A stretch of DNA of 64,000 nucleotides from Cryptomeria japonica (Eukaryota; Streptophyta; Pinopsida; Cupressales; Cupressaceae): NCBI RefSeq assembly GCF_030272615.1, contig NC_081408.1, positions 769,695,336 through 769,759,335 of the forward strand, written 5' to 3'. The notes under the pieces are model-generated. The model was not told the DNA's origin, made no database searches, and was given only the letters and a program-made list of their open reading frames with translations. The translations under genes and the position numbers were made by a program. This document shows positions 35,983 to 45,977 of the stretch, piece by piece. The number at the start of each line of letters is the position of its first letter. Position 1 is the stretch's first letter.

Positions 35983-38900
35983 TCATAAAGACCCCCCAAG
36001 GACAACTTCCTTCACCCCAAGCATAGAACACAACTGAAGATAGCACGGTGATGCAAAAGGTTTCGTGAAGATGTCTACAACCTGCTCAGAAGTGGGAATG
36101 TACTCCAGAATGAGAACACCATCCTGAATCAACTGACAAATGAAATGCATGTGAAGCTCAATGTGCTTCGTCCACTGATGCTCTACTGGGTTGCGGGAAA
36201 TATGAATAGTACTCTAATTGTCACACCAAAGAATAGTGGGACTATCAGGAGGAAAACCAAACTCAGTCATCAACTGTCAAAGCCATAAGATCTCCTAACT
36301 AGCAAGCACAGTAGCTTGGTACTCAGCCTCTGTAGATGATAATGCATGAGCAGTCTGCTTCTTGTAGGACCATGTGATAGGACCAGAGCCAAGATAGAAA
36401 ACAAAGCCAGAAGTAGACTTCCGATCAGTGACATCACCAGCCCAATCTGAGTCAATGTAGCCAACAATGTGAGGTTCCCTTGATGTGTAATGAATTCCAT
36501 GAGAACTAGTGCCCTGAATGTACCTCAAAATACATTTGGCAGCTTGCCAATGACTCTCATGAGGATCATGGGAGAATCGAGAGACAAGACCAACCGCAAA
36601 GGAAATATCAGGATGGGTGTGAGTCAGGTACAACAAACTGCCAACCAACTGCCTATAAAGTGTAGAATCGACTGAAGGAGTGGGACAAGCCGTGGTCAAA
36701 ACAACCCTTGACTGAAATGGAGTGGGAGCAGGCTTGCAATCAAGCATGCCAAAGCGGTGAAGCATGTTAAGAACATACTTCTGCTGGTAGAGAGAGATCC
36801 CATCAGAAGACTGAATCACCTAAAGACCAAGGAAATAGTGCAACAGACTAAGATCTGTCATCTCAAACTGATCCATCAAGTCACGTTGAATATGCTGAAT
36901 CATAGATGATGAGCTACCCGTGATGAGAAGATCATCAAAATATAGCACAAGAATCAAGATGTCACCCTCAAGAAGCTAAATGTAGATGGTGTGATCAGAA
37001 TGACTGCGGGAGAACCCAATGGAGAGAAAGAAAGAGTCCATCTTCTCATACCAAGCCTAAGGGGCTTGTTTGAGACCATACAATGAACACCGAAGTCTGC
37101 AAACCAAAGAACTATCCTGCACAAATCCCTGAGGTTGTTCCATGTAGATTTCCTCCTGTAGATCCCCGTGCAAGAAGGCACTCTTCACTTCCATCTGAAA
37201 AATAGGCCAATGTCGAGAAGCTACAAGAGATAGTACAAAGCGAATGGAATTCATCTTGGCAACAGGGGCAAATGTCTCGGAGTAATCAATACCCTCAACC
37301 TGTGAAAAACCCTTCACAACAAGACGTGCTTTGTACTTATCAATGGAACCATCAGCAGCATATTTAGTGCGATACAACTAGCGACACCTAACCATCTTTC
37401 TGCCCTTAGGAAGAGGATAGAGATCCCATGTATGATTCCTCATCAAAGAAGAATACTCCTCCTCCATAGCACAATCCCACTCAGGGTGACCTGTCGCCTC
37501 TGAAAACTTCTGAGGATCATCTGAAATAGCATGACTCAAAAGACTAGAACCCACAGTATGAGAATGAGTGCGACGAGTATGTGAAGGATCACCAGCCCTA
37601 GGACCTGTCGCTGCAACAGTAAGGCGAGGCCACTTGGGCATCTGAGGTGGAGCAGGTGGAGGTGGGGATGGTGGAGGTGGGGATGGTGGATCATCAGCAC
37701 CATCATCAGAATCATCCTCAAAAAGATCCTAAAGAGGTGCAGTGGCTGGAGTAGGCAGAGGAGTAGACACTGGAGTCGGGGTATCCACTGTGGGAAGACG
37801 CTCATCAAACTGAACATCTCGTCGAAACAGGACCTGTCTGGAATTAAGATTAAACAACCTGTATGCCTTAACATCCTCATAGTAGCCAACAAAAATGAGT
37901 GGTCATCTCTTCCGCTCCATGGCTTTCCTTTGAGCATCAGGAATAAAGGCCCATGCCTCACTGCCAAATACTCAAAAAAAGGAAACATCAGGCTTGTCAT
38001 GAGACCAAGCCTCCTCAGGAGTCATATGTCGAATAGCCTTGTGAGGCATTCGATTCTTAATATAGTTGGCACAATTGATTGCCTCAGCCTAAAAAGACGA
38101 ATCCATGGACCTGGACTGAATCATACAATTCGCCATCTCCGATAAAGTTTTGTTCTTACGTTTAGCGACACCATTCTGTTGAGGGGTGTAGGGAACAGTA
38201 AACTGATGCTGCAAACCATGCTCAATGCAAAAATCTTTGAAAGCCTGATTCACATACTCCCCCCCATTATCTGTACGTATCCGTCGAATAGAACAGCTAG
38301 ACTGCTTCTCTACATATGTCTTGAAAATTCGAAAGGAATCAAAGACATCAAACTTGTACTTAAGAAAGTACACCCATGTGCGTCTGGAGAAGTCATCAAT
38401 AAAAGTGAGTACATACTTGGCCCCTAAAAAAGAAGGAGTGGGAAATGACATGAGGTCACTATGAATCAACTCCAAGGGTGCCAAAGATCGAGAGACTCTC
38501 CCCTTTGGAAAGGGATCTCTGTGATGCTTGCCAAGCACACAACCATGACAAACACCATCAGTGCAGGAAATATGAGGGAGCCCAAAAACAAGTGCCTGTG
38601 TACTCATCTACTGAAGATATCTATAATTGACATGGCCCAATCGCTCATGCCAAAGCTTACTCACAAAATCTACATGTGCTATGAGAGATGAACCTGTACC
38701 CGAAGAGGGCTCAAATTCATCAAATCTGTAGAGACGAGATGCAAAATCCACACTACTAGAAGCCACAACCAAATCAGGGTCATGGAGGTCCCAAATAACC
38801 ACATCATGTGGTGAGAACTCAACTATCTTACCAGAGCCAGAGTGGCAAATCTGATAAATGGACAGGAGGTTCTTCGAGATGTCAGGGACAACCAGAACAT

Positions 38901-40032
38901 CCTGTAGAGTACCCCCGTCCAAAAAGACAGAACCTAAACCCAAGATGGAAAGTTGAACTGAGTCACCCACTACAATTTGTGAAATACCACAAGAGGCAAG
39001 AGAAGTAACCAACTGCTGAGTGTGTGTCATATGGTGAGAAGCACCAGAATCTAGAATCCATGTGGACCCATAGGTCAAAGCTCTAGCAGTGAGAGCATGA
39101 CCTTTCCCTGTGGAAGGAGAAGATGCCTAAGGTGAGGAAATGTGATGCTGTTGCATGGCTTCCTCCAAAGCCTCTAATCATTTCCAACACCTAGAAACTG
39201 GATGTCCGTCCTTGCCACAAAAACTGCAAGTTTCTGATGATTTCTTCTTAGTCTTGGAAGAAGACTCACCGGATTGTGAAGACTTCCCTTGTTTGGGAGG
39301 AAATGGTTTTGAATCAGACTTAGAAGTAGGCTTGGAGGAATTCTCACTACCAGCAGAAGGCTTTTTTGGCTTCATTTTCTGCTTCTGTTTCTCCTTCTCC
39401 TTAGAGGACTGAGCAACCAATACTTTGTTCTTGGACCCTGAGAGTGTATCCAGTTGAGAAAGATGAGACTGCTCACAAGACAATCACTCACAAAAGACAT
39501 CAAAGCTAGGCATGGTGAAATTAGTACCCAAGCCATCCATGGTGGAGTAGAAAGCAGAGGTAAAAAACTGAAAGTGACCCCAAAGCTTCGAAAGAATCAA
39601 ATGAATGCACTCTGTATCAATCTTATTCTTTCTACATCCCTGAAGAACAGATCTAGTAGTCTTGAATTTGTTCAAAAAATCCTCAATAGTGGGAAAGGAA
39701 TCAGGTAACAAAGAAGTCAACTCTGCCTCAATCTGTAATGCGTGAATCTCATTGACCCTCCCGAAGAGAGAATCAAACTTCAACCACATATCTCGAGGAG
39801 TAAGCAACTCATCAAGGTGAAACAAAAGACTGTCAGAGACATGCAAAGAGATCAAACCCATGGCCTCATCCAGCTTGTTCCGGTACATAAGAATCTCATA
39901 AGGACATTGTAGGTTTGGTTGAACCTCATCCAAAGAAGCCCACAACCCTCATGACCTAAGAAGCCTCATGATGCAGGGCTTCCAGGTGTGATAGTTGTGT
40001 GAAGTCAACAACTCAACTAAAGGATCTACCAT
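35983..40032 (-). pseudogene. Copia gag-pol polyprotein with 16 premature stops
   Basis: One frame runs from ATG at 40032 to a natural-looking TGA at 35983 (1,349 codons) with no frameshift. It shows a gag domain starting MVDPLVELL, the zinc knuckle CSFCGKDGHPVSRC (about 39225), protease DSGASHHMT (about 39040), the HERLGH and CHGCVLGKHH zinc region, integrase with HSD and RTDNGGEY, RT with LYGLKQAP and YFDDLLITG, and RNase H with ALSSTEAEYQA. Premature stops lie at 39949, 39484, 39178, 39127, 38608, 38089, 37972, 37903, 37729, 37378, 37057, 36976, 36820, 36295, 36277 and 36214: ten TAG, six TGA, no TAA. The third catalytic residue of integrase is Lys (38161-38163) in place of Glu. Confidence 0.95.
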
Positions 40033-41320
40033 GAGAACAAAGAAAACTTTGCACGTGCACCTGCTTGTTGGTTGTTTTTATTATGTGATCTTTCAGAATA
40101 GACAGAAGATGCAGAAGGGTTTTTTTTTTTGAGAGTATAGGTGTTCTTGATTTTTGATATAAATGACAGAAAGCAAGAAAAAAAACCCCCTCACAATAGA
40201 GAAACCCAAACCCTAGTACATAGTAATGAGAAGGAAGTAGTGCATAAGCAAAAAAACTTCAAACTAATATCTCATGTACTTGGTGAAAATTCTAAGAAAA
40301 AATATCACAAATCTGAATAGAGCATACTGAGAGCTTTCCAACACCTATTCATTTTTGAAAAACGGAGTCCGTTTGCCCATTCTACGGCCCTGGAAGTGCA
40401 AAAAAGAAGCCCGACTTTGACTGGTAAAAAACATAGTTAAACAGAAGATTCATGAAAAAATTCCACCACCATGAGGTCCATCTCGGAATCACCTTTCCAA
40501 CGCCTATTCGTTCACCAAAATCCGACTCCGGATGCACAATCTAGGCCCAAAAAACCAACCCTTGCTTAAAAGGGGTAGAAGCCAAGGTCCGATGGTGCGT
40601 TGGTGGAGCAACCGGGCGGAGCGGAGACTGGGCAGAGGAAGGGCTGAGCGGAGCAGCCGGGTGGAGGTGGCGGCACTGGGGCGGGGCAACCGGCGAAGCA
40701 GAGGGGCCGGCAGCACTGAGGCGGAGCAACCAGCGGAGCGGAGGGGGGCCGAAGGCCGGCGGGGTTGCAGAGGCCGGCGGGGGCTGGAGTGCCGGCGGGG
40801 CCAAGCCTAACAGATCCACAGGCGCCGTACAATGGCTGGCTATCAGGTCCGGTACCCTGCAGTATGGACAAGCCCAAAACCAAATTTTTTTTTTAAAAAC
40901 TTCTTCTTTTTTTTGCCTTGCAAATTTTAGAATATTTTTTTTGCTTTTTGTGAATTTTTTTTTTTTAAATCACAAAAATCCGGCCTGCATGCCGTAAAAA
41001 GGCAAATTTTTCTTTTTTCAAAATTTTTTTTCTCAATTTGCATGCCAGGTCCGTACGCCCTGACTGGGAGAAAAAAAATATCACCCAAATGCTCAAGGGT
41101 CAAAAAAAGATAAATTTTATATGACTATAGGGGTTTTGGGGCCTTCTGAGCATGATGGTGAAGTCTGTTTAGGGCCAAAGTGCTCAGAAAAAATATATAT
41201 ATATATATTAAAATTAAAAAAAAATAAAAAACCCTGAACACACAAAAAAATGCCTGAAACCCCAGATATGCTTCAAATGCAAAATTCTCAAAAAATAGGA
41301 ACAGGACGCTGTAGATCTAA
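40033..41320 (-). other. Copia 5' leader with a GC-rich block
   Basis: Non-coding leader between the primer site and the polyprotein start. Positions 40590-40860 form a block very rich in G and C, built of GGCGGAGC, GCCGGC and similar words, unlike the AT-rich neighbourhood. Long open frames on both strands there reflect base composition rather than genes. Confidence 0.6.
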
Positions 41321-41332
41321 GCTCTGATACCA
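41321..41332 (-). other. Copia primer-binding site
   Basis: On the minus strand TGGTATCAGAGC directly follows the LTR. This is the usual Copia primer site complementary to the initiator methionine tRNA. Confidence 0.9.
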
Positions 41333-41703
41333 TATAAGAGTTGAGAAATACAACCCCACAGTAGCCTGAAGATCTTCTGCAAGCCGAATAACCTGTTACA
41401 AGGAGAAGCAATGAAGCAAAATCTGAAGAACATACAAAAACACAGAAAAGTATTCTCAAAATATGAGAGCTCCAATTCACCAAAAATGTATTGTGAAAAG
41501 ATAATACAATGGAAAGAAAAATTAACCTCTAATAGGTCAAGAAACCCTAAAAAGGGAAAACCCTAGGCTTGCACATAATAATTAATTAAAATAATTAATT
41601 ATATGCACCTAATGTTAGCTTAAATGTAAAAAGATAATTGGGAACTTAAAAAATTAAACAAATATTGTTTAATTAATCAAGTAAAGACCCAATTACTCTA
41701 ACA
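41333..41703 (-). repeat. Copia 5' LTR
   Basis: 371 bp, same ends as the other LTR (CAACTCTTATA at the inner border). Followed on the plus strand by agaaa, the target duplication, and by the rest of the interrupted leader repeat. Confidence 0.93.
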
Positions 41704-41814
41704 AGAAAAACAAGCAAAAAGAAAGATCTTTATTTGCAAATTTAACACATGTTTATTAGTTATAAAGACTAAACATCAAATATGTTCAAGAAACATTAGA
41801 AATCTTGTAGTCTT

Positions 41815-41840
41815 GGGTTCGAGCCCCACGATGGGTGCCA
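41815..41840 (-). other. Gypsy primer-binding site, tRNA-Lys type
   Basis: On the plus strand 'gggttcgagccccacgat' continues into 'gggtgcca', which reads like the T-arm and acceptor end of a plant lysine tRNA plus CCA, with C-to-T-type differences. The minus strand therefore carries a primer site next to the LTR at 41847-43147. The match extends beyond the usual 18 bases. Confidence 0.65.
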
Positions 41841-41846
41841 AAAATA

Positions 41847-43147
41847 TGTGTGTGAAATTTGGGGAACCTGCAAGGGCACAAACACTTCAATAAAACATTA
41901 TTTGTATGGGTTAGTTAATCAAAAACAACAAAATGAAATCCATTGCAAGTTGTCTTATTGCCTCCTAGAAAGTGCGAGTGTAGATTGCTCTCAGATTGCT
42001 AAGCTATCCAATGACTAGACTACACTCAAACGGAGGATTTTTAAATGCATGCAACTAGGCGAATGCAAGCTTAATAATTAAATGCAAGATTGATTGATTA
42101 AGAAAAATGAGATTATCAAGCTAAATGATCAAAGCTCTAAATGAAGCTAATCTAGATTATATGCAAGAAATTGAATCTAGATAAGAGAAATGAATCTACG
42201 CTAATGAACTAGAAATCTAAATGATTCTAAGATTAAATGAAAGCTAAATGAAAACTAAGTTGATTGATGAATTAACTATGCAAAGCTTCTTCAAAATTTC
42301 ATCGATAACTTGCAACACAATATTAGCATAATAATGATGTAAAATTCTCGGATGCTGATTGAAGAATGAGAGCCTGAATTTATAGGAAAATCAAGAGAGA
42401 GACCAAAGGTCGTGATTGATCTTTAATGAATGGTCGAGATCAATTCGAAGGAATCACAATCCAGGTGAAATGATTTGATTGGATAATTTAATTCCATTTT
42501 GGAGAGATAAGATTGAGTTCAAATTAGCAACTCGGATTCTTTCCATTTTTCTCAAGTTCAGTCGATTTGTTTCCTTTTTTGAATTTTTGTGCTCATAATT
42601 TCCAATTTATTTTTCAAATTATTTCCTTTCTTGATTTGTTTCCTTTTTTTGAAGATTTATGGTAATTTTTATTTACTTATTAAATATGAAAAAGATATTT
42701 AATTAAATAAATGAGATATTTGATTTTAAAAAGATTTTCTATTTTGAATTTTAAATTTGATCAATTAATCAAATGAGAATTTAATTAATTGTAATTGTCA
42801 TGTCGCATTTTTATAGTTTAGGAAGTAATTAATCAGGCTCTTGTGATTGATTTAAATTGATTATTTGATTCAAGACCTTGATGAATTTTATTGAATTTAA
42901 GTGCGTTAGTCAAGATTAGGGGCCCATGGTTTGGGATGACCATTTTTAGGGTATTACAAGGGGCGTCACGCCCTTGTCCTGCCCTATCTTGGGGTCCGGA
43001 CAGGGTCATGATGCCATCTCAGGGATTAAACAAGGAGAGGTTCAAGCTGAAAATGCAGAGAGAAGTCTCAGTTGGGAAGGAAGATTTTGTCACCAAGGTG
43101 AGGACCTCAAATGTTGTTAAAATTGCTAGGGTCGCAATTTTATGACA
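41847..43147 (-). mobile_element. 5' LTR of a minus-strand Gypsy element
   Basis: About 1.3 kb running on the minus strand from TGTCATAAAATTG (43147) to the primer site beside 41847. Inside it lies TGTAATACCCTAAAAATGG (about 42958). The inner border is uncertain by a few bases because of a TGTGTGTG run. No second copy of this LTR occurs in the window, so the other end of the element is lost or deleted. Its outer end interrupts a LINE endonuclease fragment. Confidence 0.7.
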
Positions 43148-43745
43148 CTACACAAAGAAATGATGAATCCTCGCCAAGATCAAACCATTTGCATTTCTTC
43201 CCTCTTTTGGAAAAACATCCCAAAGGGAAGAACCTCTGCAGAGAGAAGTTGTGCCTTTATTATTAGGTAGGGAAGGATATCCAAATTTCTTTTCAAAAGA
43301 GTCATTCCTGGTATTGAAATCACCAACCACTATCCACTTAGCTTCTTCATTTTCTTTCAACAAGTCTTTGATTTGACACCAATAGTGAATCTTTTCTTAG
43401 ATTGTCTAAAAACCATAAGAATTGATAAGAGAAAATAATAGATTAAAGAAAAGAGCACTAATAATACTAGCTAACCATCAATCCATAGAGATTGTTTCTC
43501 ATAATTTAATTTCTTATCTATTCTATATTATGGCTAGATCTCTAGTCATAACTCTCAACTCTCTATGCATAATTCCCCACTTATCTTGAAAGAGATGTAT
43601 ATTTGAACTTGCTAGTTAAGTGATTATTTTAGTTTCTTGTATCATGCAAATATCTATATTGAATTTCTCTAACAATTTCTAGGGAATCCTTTGACTCAAG
43701 AGGGAGTTCAATTCCCTAATGTTCCATAAAATAGTTTTCATTGGA
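43148..43745 (-). pseudogene. LINE ORF2 endonuclease fragment
   Basis: The minus strand reads MKTILWNIRELNS, then KFNIDICMIQETK, and further down AKWIVVGDFNT, the first two with the conserved Asn and Glu and the last with the GDFN motif of the EEP (APE-type) endonuclease that nicks target DNA for plant LINEs. Frame changes and stops lie between these blocks. The fragment stops at RIHHFFV where the Gypsy LTR begins. No RT domain adjoins it. Confidence 0.82.
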
Positions 43746-44494
43746 TAAACCATCATTTTCTTCATACTCACCAATGCACTCCTTAGTTTAGAATGACTTA
43801 TAATAACTATATTAATCAAATTTGTATATTATAAATAGGCATGTATTTGGTCTTTTAACCTTTGCATGTCCAAAATGCCCTTTTTCATTTTTCAACATTT
43901 CTATTAGTTGTAACCTTGCATGAACCCTCTAATTCTAAACAAGAAACATCCTCATGATTTGAAGGGGTGCTAGATTTATGTCACTACTGATAACTTGAAG
44001 AGGGTTTTGTAGGGCTCGCAACATTGAAGTTGCTGTCGTAAAGTTCTGCTACTTTTCTTTCCAACACCTTGTATTTTAGCATTGGTTAACTGCATAATAT
44101 TTTCGATATACCTGGTGAAACAATTTTTTCAATAGGCTGAAAAATCCCAAACGCTATGAACAGCTCTCTCCTAAGTTTCTCTATACCAGATAAATTTGAA
44201 GTTATCCAAATGTATGTTTCTAAAGCACATACACAGACCTGGATCACCAATCCTTTTTTCTATCTAGGTAGAGTAAACAACAAACCCAAATTCAAGATGC
44301 CAGAGAAAAATCACCTTGCTCGTTGCCTATCGCGTCCATTCCTTACGAACATCATGATCCTTGGCAGAAAGAAATCTGTAAATGCCCATAAAAACATTTC
44401 TGAGGGCAAACAAGGTGAAAGTGTTATACTGTCACTTTGTTACATCAAAATTGGATGACAATGCACATTTCCAGCGCTTCAATTAAAATGATAC
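43746..44494. other. Unassigned DNA upstream of the PPR pseudogene
   Basis: An open frame at 44156-44458 on the plus strand has no recognisable motif. By position it could be part of the 5' region of the PPR gene, but I cannot support that. Confidence 0.35.
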
Positions 44495-45227
44495 ATTGCC
44501 ACTGCCAGTTTCAATCTCAATCTCAGAGCATTATGTAAAGAAGAGCAATTGAAGGATGTGCTGCACATTCTTCTTATAACATACAACACCCCAGTAAACT
44601 CTTATACATATTTCTAAGTTTACCACATCAAAATATAAGTTTACCACAGACAAAATTTTACATATACACTAATACACAAGTTTGACAAGTGCAGAAGTTT
44701 AGTTGATGCACGCCATGTGTTTAACCTAATGACTAAGCGAGATGTCCTCTCATGGAATTTCACCTTTGCCAATGTACTCCAAGCCTCTGCCAAACTAAGA
44801 GCTTTGGAACAGGGTTTGAACATTCATCAACACATAATGGAGAGCGGATTTTTGTCAGATTATATAGTTACAAATGCTCTGGTACATATGTATGCAAAAT
44901 GTGGAAGCATATACAAGGCGCGCGAAATGTTTAATAAAATGCCTCGAAAAAACGTTGTCCCGTGGACTACAATGGTGGCAGGATATACATAGAATGGTGT
45001 TCTAGTTTATCACAGGATATTCACAAAATGGGTTTGTTGAAAAAGCCTTTAAAACTTTTAATCAAATGCAATTGGCAGGAGTAACACCAATCTCCATAAC
45101 CTTTGCCAGTACTCTATCGGCTTGCCACAAAGTGGGAGCTTTGAAACAGGGAATGAACATCCATCAAAGAATATTAGAAAGTGGATTTTCATATGATGTT
45201 GTAGTTACAAACGCGTAAATAGATATG
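44495..45227 (+). pseudogene. PPR protein pseudogene, N-terminal part
   Basis: The start region reads ATASFNLNLRALCKEEQLKD and VLHILLITYNTP, like the N-terminus of gymnosperm and land plant PLS-type PPR proteins. Then follow KCRSLVDARHVFNLM, ALEQGLNIHQHI, MYAKCGSIYKAREMFNKMP, KNVVPWTTMVAGYT, and after a frame change GYSQNGFVEKAFKTF. A stop after SYTYF, a missing block after SWN, a stop after AGYT and a frame change make it inactive. At 45227 the reading is cut by the Gypsy element and resumes at 56633, splitting the DMYAKCGS motif. Confidence 0.9.
45223..45227. repeat. Gypsy target-site duplication, left copy
   Basis: The five bases atatg directly before the 5' LTR recur at 56633-56637 directly after the 3' LTR. 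Both are part of the same PPR codon stretch. Confidence 0.93.
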
Positions 45228-45957
45228 TGTAGACACTTAAAATTGTCATGTCTAATTAAATAAATATTTAATTATCTAAGCTTAATTTTTTTATTAATTA
45301 AATAAATATTTATTTATTTAATTAATTCATTTATCTTCTTTTAGCCTTATTTCTCATTTAAATAAATACATTTATTTATTTAATTGATCTCACTCTTTCT
45401 ATTAATTAAATAAATCTTTATTTATTTAATTAATTCATTAATCTTTTCCACCTATGACACATGTTATTCATCTCTTAATTCATACACTACCTACCCCTTT
45501 CATTATTTTATTATTTCTTTTACCTACCCTCTAATCATAGCCGACCTCCTTTTACACCTCTCAATCTTATCCCTTCATTTCATATAGTGTCTTCTATATA
45601 AGGAGATGCTTCCTTCATTATCAAACCCCTTCGTTGACTACTTGACTACACTACGCTTTTGAACATAGGCGATCCTACTTGCAACCACATTTCCGTTTTT
45701 TGTTGAGCTCTTGTGCACACATAAAATCTGAGAGCAAATATATCAAGCAAGATCAATGGAGATAGGAAGAATGGAAATCCAAACCCTATTGGACATGTGA
45801 TGGTATAATCTTTGTGATTTCATTTGATTTGCATTGTCTTAGGCAATCTTCATATGTTATGGTGTATCTTTGTTGTTGTTAGGCTAGGGTTTTGTGGTTG
45901 AATTCATTTAGCCTTTCAATATCGTTATTATTGTTGTATCCATTTTCACCATATACA
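45228..45957 (+). repeat. Gypsy 5' LTR
   Basis: Starts TGTAGACACT and ends CACCATATACA. It is about 50 bp shorter than the 3' LTR because of losses between the short ATTTATTTAA repeats in its first 200 bases. It matches the solo LTR at 24360-25142. Confidence 0.93.
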
Positions 45958-45977
45958 TTTTGGCACACCCCGTGGGA
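45958..45977 (+). other. Gypsy primer-binding site
   Basis: Directly after the LTR the sequence reads 'ttttggcacaccccgtggga', close to the tRNA-Lys-type primer site TTGGCGCCC(A)CCGTGGG of Tat/Ogre elements. The exact tRNA is inferred. Confidence 0.65.

Larger units (their letters stand above)
35402..41703 (-). mobile_element. Complete Ty1/Copia retrotransposon
   Basis: Two 371-bp LTRs (35402-35772 and 41333-41703) differ at about 8 positions, nearly all transitions. Between them, on the minus strand, lie a primer site TGGTATCAGAGC (41321-41332), a 1.3-kb leader, and a single-frame gag-pol in the Copia order gag, protease, integrase, RT, RNase H. A purine-rich tract, CCTTAAGGGGGGG, adjoins the other LTR. 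The flanks are ataaa (35397-35401) and agaaa (41704-41708), a 5-bp target duplication with one change. It sits in a leader repeat of a Gypsy element. LTR termini read TG...TATA rather than TG...CA. Confidence 0.95.

Noticed and set aside
40504-40883. Four overlapping Pro/Arg/Gly-rich frames on both strands
   Set aside because: They arise from the GC-rich composition of the Copia leader, with no motif or start context that favours any one.
41815-41840. A tRNA gene (T-arm-like string with CCA)
   Set aside because: No D-arm or anticodon arm precedes it, and its place beside an LTR identifies it as a primer-binding site.
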